Assembly: GCF_001879205.1 (NCBI RefSeq)
Contig: NZ_MLFK01000005.1
Span: 62,001 to 126,000, forward strand
DNA from: Flavobacterium johnsoniae
GTDB taxonomy: Bacteria; Bacteroidota; Bacteroidia; Flavobacteriales; Flavobacteriaceae
Length of the DNA: 64,000 nucleotides
Reading direction: 5' to 3'
Under the pieces are notes generated by a model. It had not been told where the DNA came from and ran no database searches. It saw nothing but the letters and a program-made list of their open reading frames with translations. The position numbers were made by a program, and so were the translations under genes. This document shows, in pieces, positions 1-7,878 of this stretch (position 1 is its first letter; every line of letters begins with the position of its first letter).

Positions 1-624
1 TTTGCCATTTCATACAACATCAACATTATTACAGGAAGTATGCCGCATCTTGAAAATGGTATTTTATATAATGTTGGCTTTTTATGCAAAAGAGATGGAA
101 CTTCAGAAATGTATTCTAAAATTCACATAACACCAAACGAGGTGCATCACTGGGGAATGAAAGGCGGATCTGAGTTTAAAACCTATGATACAGACTGCGG
201 TAAAATTGGAATTTTAATTTGTTATGATGTTGAATTCCCGGAACTTTCAAGACTATTGGCAGATGAAGGAATGAACATTTTATTTGTTCCATTCTTAACT
301 GATACTCAAAATGCTTACACACGTGTAAAACACTGCTCGCAGGCTCGCGCAATTGAAAACGAATGTTATGTTGCCATTGCCGGCTGCGTTGGAAATCTTC
401 CGAAAGTAAACAATATGGATATTCAATATGCTCAGGCTTCGGTTTTTACGCCTTCTGATTTTGCTTTTCCGAGTAACGGAATTAAAGCAGAAGCTACTCC
501 TAATACTGAAATGACACTGATTGTTGACGTTGATTTAAATTTATTAAAACATCTTCATGAACATGGAAGTGTGCGAATTCTTAAAGACAGAAGAACCGAT
601 TTATATCAAATTAATAAATTGTAA
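1..624 (+). CDS. Carbon-nitrogen hydrolase (nitrilase superfamily), 5' end cut off
   Basis: The reading frame is open from the first base, so the gene begins upstream of the window; the ATG at base 40 is internal. Two of the three nitrilase catalytic residues are visible: Lys in KIHITP (bases 118-120) and Cys in the ICYDVEFPE block (bases 220-222). The catalytic Glu would lie upstream. The family cleaves C-N bonds of amides or nitriles; the substrate cannot be told. The C-terminal part (DRRTDLYQ near the end) resembles Bacteroidota proteins in which this domain follows a GNAT acetyltransferase, but the N-terminal half is not in view. The next gene starts 2 bp after the stop, so they are probably co-transcribed. 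Confidence 0.85.
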   Translation, partial: FAISYNINIITGSMPHLENGILYNVGFLCKRDGTSEMYSKIHITPNEVHHWGMKGGSEFKTYDTDCGKIGILICYDVEFPELSRLLADEGMNILFVPFLTDTQNAYTRVKHCSQARAIENECYVAIAGCVGNLPKVNNMDIQYAQASVFTPSDFAFPSNGIKAEATPNTEMTLIVDVDLNLLKHLHEHGSVRILKDRRTDLYQINKL

Positions 625-626
625 TA

Positions 627-974
627 ATGAGAACATGTCTTGAATGCTCGGAAAAGCTTGTGGGCCGTGAAGATAAAAAGTTTTGTTCAGACAACTGCCG
701 AAATGCCTACAACAATAAAATAAACAAAGACAGCAACAATTTCATGCGAAATGTAAACAACAAATTACGAAAAAATTACCGTATTTTGTCTGAGCTGAAT
801 GTGGATGGAAAATCAAAAGCAACCAGAGAGAAAATGATTAATAAAGGCTTTGATTTTGATTTCTTTACTAATATCTTGCACACCAAAACAGGCAATACCT
901 ACTATTTCCTGTATGACCAAGGATACAGGTCTTTGGACAATGATTATTATATGCTTGTTAAAAAAGAAATTTAG
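627..974 (+). CDS. Small zinc-ribbon protein of unknown function
   Basis: A 115-residue protein with a CxxC pair at residues 4-7 (CLEC) and a CxxxC-type pair near residues 20-24 (CSDNC), together a likely four-Cys zinc site at the N-terminus. The rest is basic and Asn/Lys rich, with no recognised catalytic motif. It starts 2 bp after the hydrolase stop and is followed 11 bp later by the M28 peptidase, so it sits in a tight three-gene run. Function unknown; the zinc site is inferred only from Cys spacing. Confidence 0.75.
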   Translation: MRTCLECSEKLVGREDKKFCSDNCRNAYNNKINKDSNNFMRNVNNKLRKNYRILSELNVDGKSKATREKMINKGFDFDFFTNILHTKTGNTYYFLYDQGYRSLDNDYYMLVKKEI

Positions 975-985
975 ATTTATTCATC

Positions 986-3376
986 ATGAGAAAAAACCCC
1001 ACCTCAATTCTGGCAATAATCTGTATTCTGGCCATTCTTGCTATTATATATGCGACAATGATGCCGCAATGGATTTCAAAAACAGATGAAGCCCTTGCCG
1101 AATTCTCTACTGAAAGGGCTTTAAATCAAGTTGAAATCATAGCTCAAAAACCACATTATGTTGGCTCTACTAATCACGAGTTGGTCGCTAATTATCTCAA
1201 ACTTGAACTTAACAGAATTGGTTTAGAAACTAGTATTCAGGAAGGTTTTACACTTAACGATAAAGGACTGCTGGTAAAATCTAAAAATATTCTGGCCCGA
1301 ATTAAGGGAACAAATAACACCAAGGCTCTTTTACTTCTTTCTCATTATGATAGCGCACCGCATTCTTTTTCAAAAGGAGCAAGTGATGATGCATCAGGGG
1401 TTGCAACCATCCTTGAAGGAATCCGAGCATTTTTATACTCAAAACATCCGCAAAAAAACGATATTATAATTCTTTTTTCTGATGCTGAAGAACTAGGCTT
1501 AAACGGTGCCGCTCTTTTTGTAAACAAACATCCCTGGGCAAAAGATGTGGGTTTGGTTTTAAATTTTGAAGCCCGCGGTACTTCCGGACCAAGCTATATG
1601 CTGATGGAAACCAACAAAGGAAACCAGGCACTTGTTCAGGAATTCTCTAAAGCAAAAGCAGCCTATCCGGTGTCCAACTCACTGATGTACAGCATTTATA
1701 AAATGCTACCAAATGATACCGACTTAACCGTATTTAGAGAGCAGGGAAAAATTCAGGGGTTTAACTTTGCTTTTATAGACGGCCACTACAATTATCACAC
1801 ACAACAGGACGACGTTCAGCATTTAAACAAAACTACACTGGCACATCAGGGCTCATATCTGATGCCTTTATTAAAATACTTCGCCAATACCGACTTAAAC
1901 CAGACTGCTTCATCTGAAGATTATGTTTATTTCAGCGCTCCATTCTCTTTCATCAGTTATCCATTTAGCTGGGTAATGCCAATGACCATTATTGCTTTAG
2001 GATTACTTATCATTTTTATATTTATAGGAAAAGCAAAGCGAATGATCTCTTTCAGAGAAATTTTCAAAGGATTTGTACCGCTTTTAGGATCTGTAATTAC
2101 AGCAGGTTTAGTAACCTTTTTGGGATGGAAAATAATCTTAGAGATTTATCCGCAGTATTCTGATTTACTAAACGGATTTACTTATAACGGTCATGCTTAC
2201 ATTGGTGCATTTGTAACCTTAAGCATTGCCATTTGTTTTGCGTTCTACCATCATTTTTCTGACGCTAAAATAACGATGAACCATTTTGTGGCACCTTTAC
2301 TGCTTTGGATCATCATTAATGCTTATTTGGCCAACAGTTTAGCCGGAGCAGGATTCTTAATCATTCCGGTTTATTTCGGCATACTTTTATTCGGAATCTT
2401 TGTTTTGACACAGCATTACAGCTTAGGTCTTAATTTACTTTTCAGTATTCCGGCCTTAGCCATTGTTGCCCCTTTTATTGTTATGTTTCCTATTGGTTTA
2501 GGATTAAAAATCCTTTTTGGAAGCGCTATTTTAACCGTGCTGCTTTTTGGATTATTACTTCCAATATTTAATATTTTCTTCAAAAAAGGAGCCTGGATTA
2601 TGGTTTTCTTTGCTGTGTCTATTGGTTTCTTTATCTACGCCGGCTATCATTCAAATTATGAACACGGAAAAGCAAAATCTAACAGTTTACTATACGTTTA
2701 CAATGCTAATACCAATTCAGCAGTTTGGGCAACTTACGATGTAAACCTTGATGATTGGACAAAAACCTATTTAGGCGAGAAGAATCAAAAAGCGGTTGGA
2801 TTAAACAATCTGCCTATTTCAAGCAAATACAATTCTGGTTTTACATACAGTGCAATTGCACCAGTTGTTGACGTGCCAAAACCAACCATTTCTTTCCTGA
2901 AAGACAGCGTTGTGGGCAATAACAGATATTTAAAAATTAAAATCACTCCAAACCGAAAAGTAAATCGCTACGATATTTATGCCAATCCAAAAATGACATT
3001 TTATAACTTTAAGGCAAACGGAGTTTCTTCTTCCGGAGAAAAAGGAAATCGATTGGAAAGAGACGGAATGCGACTTTTGTGTTATTATGTTGTAGGCAAT
3101 GAACCCCTAATTATGGATTTCTATATTAATAAATCGTCTGTTTTTGATATGGATTTAATCGAAAGTTCATTTGATCTAATGACAAATCCTTTATTAAAAG
3201 TGAACCCAAGAAGTGACTGGATGATGCCAACTCCTTTTGTTTTAAATGATGCCGTACTGATTCAGCAGAAAATAAAAAGATATACCGCTCCGGTAAGTCC
3301 GCCAATACAAGCGGCACCAGTTAAAGACAGCGCCGTAATTGTAAAAGACAGTTTACAGCCTGTGCTTAAACCATAA
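986..3376 (+). CDS. M28-family membrane metallopeptidase
   Basis: A 796-residue protein predicted to be a zinc aminopeptidase-type enzyme anchored in the membrane. An N-terminal hydrophobic helix (about residues 8-25) is followed by an M28 domain with the metal-ligand motifs SHYDSAP (His120, Asp122), GASDDASG (Asp134/135) and FSDAEELG (Glu168/169). From about residue 315 to 555 there are several hydrophobic segments, then a soluble C-terminal domain with a Pro/Lys-rich end. This layout (peptidase, multi-span membrane part, outer domain) resembles the Fxna/ER aminopeptidase-like M28 subfamily. The substrate is unknown. It is the last gene of the run before a bidirectional terminator. Confidence 0.88.
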   Translation: MRKNPTSILAIICILAILAIIYATMMPQWISKTDEALAEFSTERALNQVEIIAQKPHYVGSTNHELVANYLKLELNRIGLETSIQEGFTLNDKGLLVKSKNILARIKGTNNTKALLLLSHYDSAPHSFSKGASDDASGVATILEGIRAFLYSKHPQKNDIIILFSDAEELGLNGAALFVNKHPWAKDVGLVLNFEARGTSGPSYMLMETNKGNQALVQEFSKAKAAYPVSNSLMYSIYKMLPNDTDLTVFREQGKIQGFNFAFIDGHYNYHTQQDDVQHLNKTTLAHQGSYLMPLLKYFANTDLNQTASSEDYVYFSAPFSFISYPFSWVMPMTIIALGLLIIFIFIGKAKRMISFREIFKGFVPLLGSVITAGLVTFLGWKIILEIYPQYSDLLNGFTYNGHAYIGAFVTLSIAICFAFYHHFSDAKITMNHFVAPLLLWIIINAYLANSLAGAGFLIIPVYFGILLFGIFVLTQHYSLGLNLLFSIPALAIVAPFIVMFPIGLGLKILFGSAILTVLLFGLLLPIFNIFFKKGAWIMVFFAVSIGFFIYAGYHSNYEHGKAKSNSLLYVYNANTNSAVWATYDVNLDDWTKTYLGEKNQKAVGLNNLPISSKYNSGFTYSAIAPVVDVPKPTISFLKDSVVGNNRYLKIKITPNRKVNRYDIYANPKMTFYNFKANGVSSSGEKGNRLERDGMRLLCYYVVGNEPLIMDFYINKSSVFDMDLIESSFDLMTNPLLKVNPRSDWMMPTPFVLNDAVLIQQKIKRYTAPVSPPIQAAPVKDSAVIVKDSLQPVLKP

Positions 3377-3400
3377 TAAATATATCTTTCAAAAAAACAA

Positions 3401-3437
3401 AAAGCAGACTTTCTAATCAAAGTCTGCTTTTATTTTT
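3401..3437. terminator. Bidirectional intrinsic terminator
   Basis: A perfect 12-bp stem (AAAGCAGACTTT at 3401-3412 pairing with 3419-3430) has A-runs on one side and T-runs on the other. It lies between the convergent M28 peptidase and rhodanese genes and can serve both. Confidence 0.85.
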
Positions 3438-3832
3438 TAGCAGGCGCATTCAATTTTTAAACCTTCTTTTACTCCTTTTGTCCCCTCGGTTGCATAGCCG
3501 TCGAACTTCCACCACTCGATGCCGCCAATTAGTTCTTTTACTTTAAACCCTAATCTGGCCATATTTAAAGCGCCCTTTGTTGAGGCATTGCATCCTATTC
3601 CGTCACAATATGTTACATACAAAACATCCTTATCTAAATGTTTCGTTGTTTCTACAGACATTTCGCGATGCGGAATGTTAATCGCACCCGGAATATGTTC
3701 TGCTTCATATCCAAAAACTTTCCTTGCATCTATTGCAACTATCTTTTCACCATTATTTAAAGCATCGAATAAATCTGACGGATCCATTTCGAATGCTAAT
3801 TTTTGCTCATAAAATTTAATTTGATCTTCCAT
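3437..3832 (-). CDS. Single-domain rhodanese-like sulfurtransferase
   Basis: A 131-residue protein containing one rhodanese fold. Asp35 in VAIDAR, the HIPGAINIPH block (residues 47-55) and the active-site loop with Cys76 in TYCDGIGCN are visible. Rhodaneses carry sulfur as a Cys persulfide; the acceptor here is unknown. The second Cys (Cys81) in the loop is unusual compared with canonical CRxGxR loops, so a redox or transfer role other than thiosulfate sulfurtransferase is possible. It is divergent from the LysR gene. Confidence 0.85.
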   Translation of the reverse strand: MEDQIKFYEQKLAFEMDPSDLFDALNNGEKIVAIDARKVFGYEAEHIPGAINIPHREMSVETTKHLDKDVLYVTYCDGIGCNASTKGALNMARLGFKVKELIGGIEWWKFDGYATEGTKGVKEGLKIECAC

Positions 3833-3862
3833 TGTAATATCGTTTTATCGATTTTGTTTTTT

Positions 3863-3870
3863 CAAAAGTA
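3863..3870 (-). promoter_or_regulatory. -7 element of the rhodanese gene
   Basis: On the minus strand this reads TACTTTTG, an exact match to TAnnTTTG, 30 bp upstream of the start codon. No clear -33 TTG was found at the usual spacing. Confidence 0.5.
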
Positions 3871-3978
3871 ACCGAAGAATCGATGCCGAAAAAACGAAAA
3901 GAATTCATGAAGCGCATTAGTTTTTTTCATACAAAAGCGATTCTAAAATTTTGTTCCTTTGTATGTAAATCTCAAAAA

Positions 3979-4881
3979 ATGGAAATACGTCATTTAAAAT
4001 TGATAAAAGCAATTGTCGAAGAAGGAAGCATTACAAAAGCGATTGACAAACTTCATTTGACACAATCGGCTTTGAGTCATCAGCTCAAAGAAGCAGAATA
4101 TCAATTAGGCACACCCATTTTTTTGAGAACCAATAAAAAACTGGTACTCACAAAAGCCGGAGAAAAAATCTATGAACTTGCCAATGACATTCTAAACAAA
4201 CTCAGCGAAGCACAAACACAGATCAAACAAATGGTTTATGGCGAATATGGCGAAATCAGGATAAGTACCGAATGTTTTTCGAGTTATCATTGGCTTCCGC
4301 CGGTATTAAAACAATTTCATCTTTTGTATCCAAATGTAGAATTGAAAATAATAACCGAAGCAACCCATATTCCGCTTCAAAAGCTTTTAGAAAACTCCAT
4401 TGACATTGCCATTGTAAGCGATACTATTAAAGACAATCATATAAAATATACGGAGCTTTTTCAGGACGAAGTGGTAATGGCTGTTTCTGAAAATCATCCG
4501 TGGGCAAATAAAAAATATGTCGTAGCCGAAGATTTTATTGATCAGCATTTATTAATTCATTCTCTTCCAATGGAAACGGTTACCATTCATCAGTTTATTT
4601 TGGCTCCAGCCAAAGTAACACCAAGAAAAGTAACGCCGCTTCCTTTAACAGAAGCTTCTCTGGAAATGGTAAAAGCCGATATGGGCGTTATGTCGATGGC
4701 AAAATGGGCTTTGCTTCCGCATTTAAAAAACAATCCGATTAAAGCTGTAAAAGTGGGCAAAAACGGTTTGAAACGAAAACACTTTATCGCTACAAGAGCA
4801 AATGAAACTTATCCGGATTATTTTCAGCACTTTATTAATTTTCTACAAAACGAAATTAACCTGCAATGGAATATTCAATAA
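3979..4881 (+). CDS. LysR-family transcriptional regulator (MetR-like)
   Basis: The start at 3979 is chosen because the LysR helix-turn-helix begins right there (MEIRHLKLIKAIVEEGS). The 32 upstream in-frame codons do not resemble the family. That gives 300 residues, normal for LysR. The N-terminal HTH contains TQSALSHQLKEAE, typical of the family, followed by a periplasmic-binding-protein-like effector domain from about residue 90. The overall sequence is close in style to MetR (SALSHQ, the ECF/ECH segment near residue 95, the WLPP motif), but the effector is unknown. It overlaps the downstream acetyltransferase by 16 bp, and the rhodanese is divergent. Confidence 0.85.
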   Translation: MEIRHLKLIKAIVEEGSITKAIDKLHLTQSALSHQLKEAEYQLGTPIFLRTNKKLVLTKAGEKIYELANDILNKLSEAQTQIKQMVYGEYGEIRISTECFSSYHWLPPVLKQFHLLYPNVELKIITEATHIPLQKLLENSIDIAIVSDTIKDNHIKYTELFQDEVVMAVSENHPWANKKYVVAEDFIDQHLLIHSLPMETVTIHQFILAPAKVTPRKVTPLPLTEASLEMVKADMGVMSMAKWALLPHLKNNPIKAVKVGKNGLKRKHFIATRANETYPDYFQHFINFLQNEINLQWNIQ

Positions 4882-5315
4882 GAAACTGCGAAATCGCCGA
4901 CTTACCAAAACTGGTTATTTTATGCCAAAAACATGCAGCATTTGAGAAAGCAGCTTATTCTCCGGAGGGAAAAGAAGAAAGTTTAAAAGAAGCTCTTTTC
5001 GCCGAAAAGCCAAAACTGTTTTGTTTAGTAGCAGCCACAAAAGAAACGATCGTTGGGTATGTTTCGTATACTTTTGATTTTTCAACCTGGGATGCCCAGA
5101 CTTTTGTTTACATGGATTGTTTGTTTTTGGAAGAAGAAGCCAGAGGTTTTGGAATTGGAGAAATTTTAATTGAAAGGTTAAAAGAAATTGGAATTGAAAA
5201 TAACTGCGTCAACATTCAATGGCAAACGCCTCAGTTTAATGAAAGAGCCATAAAATTCTATAACAGAATTGGCGCAAAAGGAAAAGATAAAGTCCGATTT
5301 ACATTAGATTTGTAA
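4866..5315 (+). CDS. GNAT-family N-acetyltransferase
   Basis: A 149-residue acetyltransferase with a single GNAT domain. The acetyl-CoA pyrophosphate-binding segment appears as EEEARGFGIGEILIERL (about residues 92-108), and the C-terminal NERAIKFYNRIGA block is typical of GNATs acting on small amines or polyamines (diamine acetyltransferase-like). The start codon lies inside the end of the LysR gene (16-bp overlap), so the two are translated from one message. The substrate is not known. Confidence 0.85.
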   Translation: MEYSIRNCEIADLPKLVILCQKHAAFEKAAYSPEGKEESLKEALFAEKPKLFCLVAATKETIVGYVSYTFDFSTWDAQTFVYMDCLFLEEEARGFGIGEILIERLKEIGIENNCVNIQWQTPQFNERAIKFYNRIGAKGKDKVRFTLDL

Positions 5316-5326
5316 TATGCAAATTT

Positions 5327-5504
5327 AATCTCGCAAAGTCGCTAAGACGCAAAGTTTTGAATAGCCTCCAGCTTTAGCTGGATGGAAAATATAGTTAAGG
5401 TAAAGGTCTATATTTGGCTAAAGCCCTTTTATATTTAAATCGTATTTCTCCAGCTAAAGCTGGAGGCTATTCAAAACTTTGCGTCTTAGCGACTTTGCGA
5501 GATT
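5327..5504. repeat. Long inverted repeat, 56-bp perfect arms
   Basis: Arms at 5327-5382 and 5449-5504 are perfect reverse complements around a 66-bp loop. Each arm is composite: an outer part with GCGTCTTAGCGACTTTGCGA-type sequence and an inner part with CCAGCTTTAGCTGG, itself nearly palindromic. The loop contains TTTGGCTAAAGCC, which recurs near 44390. It fills the gap between the acetyltransferase and the next gene. Confidence 0.95.
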
Positions 5505-5529
5505 ATTCTTCAAAACAACCTTAAAAAAA

Positions 5530-6375
5530 ATGAAAAAAATAAGCATATTAGGCTGCGGGTGGCTTGGATTTCCCTTAGCGAAAAGATTAATCGAAAAAGG
5601 CTATACCGTAAAAGGATCTACAACTTCTGAAAATAAACTTTCCATTTTAGAAAATGCGGGAATAAATCCGTTTCTTGTCATCCTGAGTGAAGTCGAAGAA
5701 TCAATTGAAAGCGAAAATGTATTAGAAAGTATAAATGACTTTCTAAATAACAGCGAAATCTTAATCATTGACATTCCACCAAAATTGCGAGGAAATAATG
5801 CTGATTCATCTGGTTCTTCGAGAAAAGTTTTTGTTGAGAAAATTCAGAATTTAATTCCGTTTATAGAGAAATCAAACGTTAAGAAAGTTCTCTTTGTGAG
5901 TTCAACTTCTGTTTACGGTGATGAAAACGAAATTATTACAGAAGAGACTAATCCAAATCCGGAAACAGAAAGCGGCAAACAATTACTTTTAGCGGAAGCG
6001 ATTCTTCAAAAAAACAAGAACTTCGAAACTACAATTCTGCGTTTTGGCGGCTTAATTGGCGAAGACCGACATCCGGTTAAGTTTTTAGCAGGAAAAGAAA
6101 ACCTCGAAAACCCGGATGCACCTGTAAATTTAATTCATCAAAACGATTGTATCTCCATCATTGAAGAAATCATAACTCAATCAAAATGGAATATTGTTTT
6201 TAACGCCGTTGCGCCCTTTCACCCAACCCGAGAAGAGTATTATACTCAAAAAGCAAAAGAGCAAAACCTGGTTGTACCAAAATTCAGTTCTGAAAAATCG
6301 AATATTAAAAAGACCATTTCAAGCGATAAAATCCAAAACGTTTTAAATTATAAGTTTAATTTAGAAGATTACTAG
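5530..6375 (+). CDS. YeeZ-like NAD(P)-dependent epimerase/dehydrogenase (SDR family)
   Basis: A 281-residue extended-SDR-like protein. The start at 5530 places the nucleotide-binding motif ISILGCGWLGFPLA at the N-terminus. A longer frame from 5479 would begin inside the preceding repeat and is unlikely. SSTSVYG (about residues 120-126) carries the Ser/Tyr region of SDR enzymes. The family is often annotated as nucleoside-diphosphate-sugar epimerase, but the substrate is unknown. Residues 50-58 (VILSEVEES) are encoded by a copy of a dispersed repeat (5677-5702), and a Ser-rich stretch near residues 97-106 also looks inserted. Both may be loop additions. Confidence 0.8.
   Translation: MKKISILGCGWLGFPLAKRLIEKGYTVKGSTTSENKLSILENAGINPFLVILSEVEESIESENVLESINDFLNNSEILIIDIPPKLRGNNADSSGSSRKVFVEKIQNLIPFIEKSNVKKVLFVSSTSVYGDENEIITEETNPNPETESGKQLLLAEAILQKNKNFETTILRFGGLIGEDRHPVKFLAGKENLENPDAPVNLIHQNDCISIIEEIITQSKWNIVFNAVAPFHPTREEYYTQKAKEQNLVVPKFSSEKSNIKKTISSDKIQNVLNYKFNLEDY
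5677..5702 (+). repeat. Dispersed repeat fragment inside a coding sequence
   Basis: The sequence begins GTCATCCTGAG and continues GTGAAGTCGAAG. Its first part is identical to the outer end of the inverted repeat at 41781. It is read in frame by the YeeZ-like gene. Confidence 0.6.
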
Positions 6376-6436
6376 AGTTTTAGATGTCAGACAATTGTGC
6401 AAATTTTGTAACATAACTTTATAGGGTTTAAAAAAA

Positions 6437-6476
6437 ACTTTGCGAACTTTGCGGGAAACATTTGCATCTTTGCGGT
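6437..6476 (+). repeat. REP-like half element upstream of ogt
   Basis: Tandem TTTGCGAACTTTGCGGG and TTTGCATCTTTGCGG units resemble the 'tttgcg' sequence of the repeats near 5330 and 50110. The last unit may double as a -7-like CATCTTTG for the next gene. Confidence 0.35.
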
Positions 6477-6496
6477 TAAAAAGTTGCAGTTAAACT

Positions 6497-6973
6497 ATGG
6501 AAACAGTATATATCAATTCACCCTTAGGAATCACCAAAATAATTGGAGATGAAAACGGTATTGCTGTAATTTCAGTTTCAGATGTTGATACAAACGAAAT
6601 TTCGGAAACAATTCCGGAAGTTTTGCAAGAAGCTGTTTCGCAGTTACAAGAATATTTTGAAGGTAAAAGAACCGATTTTGATTTAAAACTAAATCCAAAA
6701 GGCACCGAGTTCCAGCAGAAAGTCTGGAAAGCTTTATTAGAAATTCCATACGGAAAAACAGTAAGCTATATGGATCAAACAAAGAAACTGGGCGATGTAA
6801 AAGCAATTCGTGCAGTGGCTTCAGCAAATGGCAAAAATCCGCTTTGGATTGTAGTTCCCTGTCATCGTGTTATTGGCACAAACGGCTCCTTAACCGGTTA
6901 CGCCGGCGGATTGTCTCGCAAAAAATGGCTTCTTGAACACGAAAATCCTTCTGCACAACAAAGCTTATTTTAA
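6497..6973 (+). CDS. ogt: Methylated-DNA-protein cysteine methyltransferase
   Basis: A 158-residue suicide enzyme that removes O6-alkyl groups from guanine in DNA by transferring them to its own Cys. The catalytic motif VVPCHRVIG is present with Cys122. The preceding helix-turn-helix region (PYGKTVSYMD, residues 84-93) and the Asn-rich recognition segment before it are typical. No AraC-like Ada domain is attached, so it is the Ogt/MGMT type rather than Ada. The gene stands alone, with a repeat-containing gap upstream; an alkylation-repair-like HTH_42 protein lies 0.9 kb downstream. Confidence 0.92.
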   Translation: METVYINSPLGITKIIGDENGIAVISVSDVDTNEISETIPEVLQEAVSQLQEYFEGKRTDFDLKLNPKGTEFQQKVWKALLEIPYGKTVSYMDQTKKLGDVKAIRAVASANGKNPLWIVVPCHRVIGTNGSLTGYAGGLSRKKWLLEHENPSAQQSLF

Positions 6974-7068
6974 AATTCAACAGGAATTTCGCAGATTTAC
7001 ATAAATAAAAAATTTATAGTCTTATATTTACAAAACATTAAAATCTGTGTAATCTTTTACATAAAATA

Positions 7069-7782
7069 ATGATTGAAAAAATAAACCTCAATAATATCCT
7101 ATTTCTTGATATAGAAACGGTTCCGGAAGAAGAAAACTTCAATTCGCTTGATGTAGAAATGCAGTCGCTTTGGGATCTAAAAACACAATATCAGCGAAAA
7201 GATGATTTTACTCCAGAAGAATTCTACGATCGAGCCGGAATTTGGGCAGAGTTCGGAAAGATTATCTGTATTTCGGTTGGATATTTTACTATTAAAGGTG
7301 ATGTTCGCAATTTTAGAGTGACTTCTTTCTTTGGAGAAGAAAAAAAGATCCTGAAAGACTTTAATAATCTGCTGAACAATCATTTCAATCAGCCGCAACA
7401 TTTATTATGCGGTCATAATGCCAAAGAATTTGATATTCCGTTTATTGCCAGAAGAATGATTATCAATCAAATTGCAATTCCAGACAAACTGAATTTATTT
7501 GGTAAAAAACCTTGGGAAATTCCACATCTGGACACTTTAGAACTTTGGAAGTTTGGTGATTACAAACATTTTACCTCACTCAAATTATTAACTAAAATTC
7601 TCGGAGTTCCTTCTCCAAAAGGAGATATCGATGGCAGTCAGGTTGCGCATGTCTATTATGTCGAAAAAGATATTGACCGAATTATAACATATTGTGAAAA
7701 AGATACTATTGCCGTAGCGCAAATTTTCCTTCGTTTACGTCGTGAAGATTTACTTATTGAAGATGAAATTATTCATGTATAA
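7069..7782 (+). CDS. PolB-like 3'-5' exonuclease
   Basis: A 237-residue protein of the DnaQ-like fold. Exo I motif FLDIETVP (Asp14, Glu16), Exo II region HNAKEFDIPF and Exo III region YCEKDTIAV are visible in the expected order. It resembles the stand-alone predicted exonuclease related to the proofreading domain of family B DNA polymerases. It likely trims single-stranded DNA in repair; no polymerase domain is attached. It sits between ogt and an AlkZ-like protein, which supports a DNA-repair setting, but each gene has its own gap and an operon is not evident. Confidence 0.85.
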   Translation: MIEKINLNNILFLDIETVPEEENFNSLDVEMQSLWDLKTQYQRKDDFTPEEFYDRAGIWAEFGKIICISVGYFTIKGDVRNFRVTSFFGEEKKILKDFNNLLNNHFNQPQHLLCGHNAKEFDIPFIARRMIINQIAIPDKLNLFGKKPWEIPHLDTLELWKFGDYKHFTSLKLLTKILGVPSPKGDIDGSQVAHVYYVEKDIDRIITYCEKDTIAVAQIFLRLRREDLLIEDEIIHV

Positions 7783-7788
7783 TTTTTT

Positions 7789-7830
7789 GAGTTGCGGAGC
7801 TGCTAAGATTTTGAGGCACTAAGGTTTTTT
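7789..7830 (+). repeat. Degenerate REP-like sequence
   Basis: A run of the form GAGTTGCGGAGCTGCTAAG then GAGGCACTAAGG. It is similar in wording to the repeats at 37880 and 48184 (ctgag/ctaag units) but without a clear second arm. Confidence 0.35.
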
Positions 7831-7878
7831 ATTAGAAGGTCAACTTAAATTACTTATATAATTTATACGGTTTAAAAT

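Noticed and set aside
850..1089. 79-residue frame overlapping the zinc-ribbon and M28 genes
   Set aside because: It covers parts of two real genes in another frame and has no features.
3883..3978. In-frame upstream extension of the LysR gene
   Set aside because: The extra 32 residues precede the conserved LysR start MEIRHLKL and overlap the divergent promoter region; the start at 3979 fits family length.
5479..5529. Longer start for the YeeZ-like gene
   Set aside because: It begins in the right arm of the 56-bp inverted repeat and adds residues before the nucleotide-binding motif.
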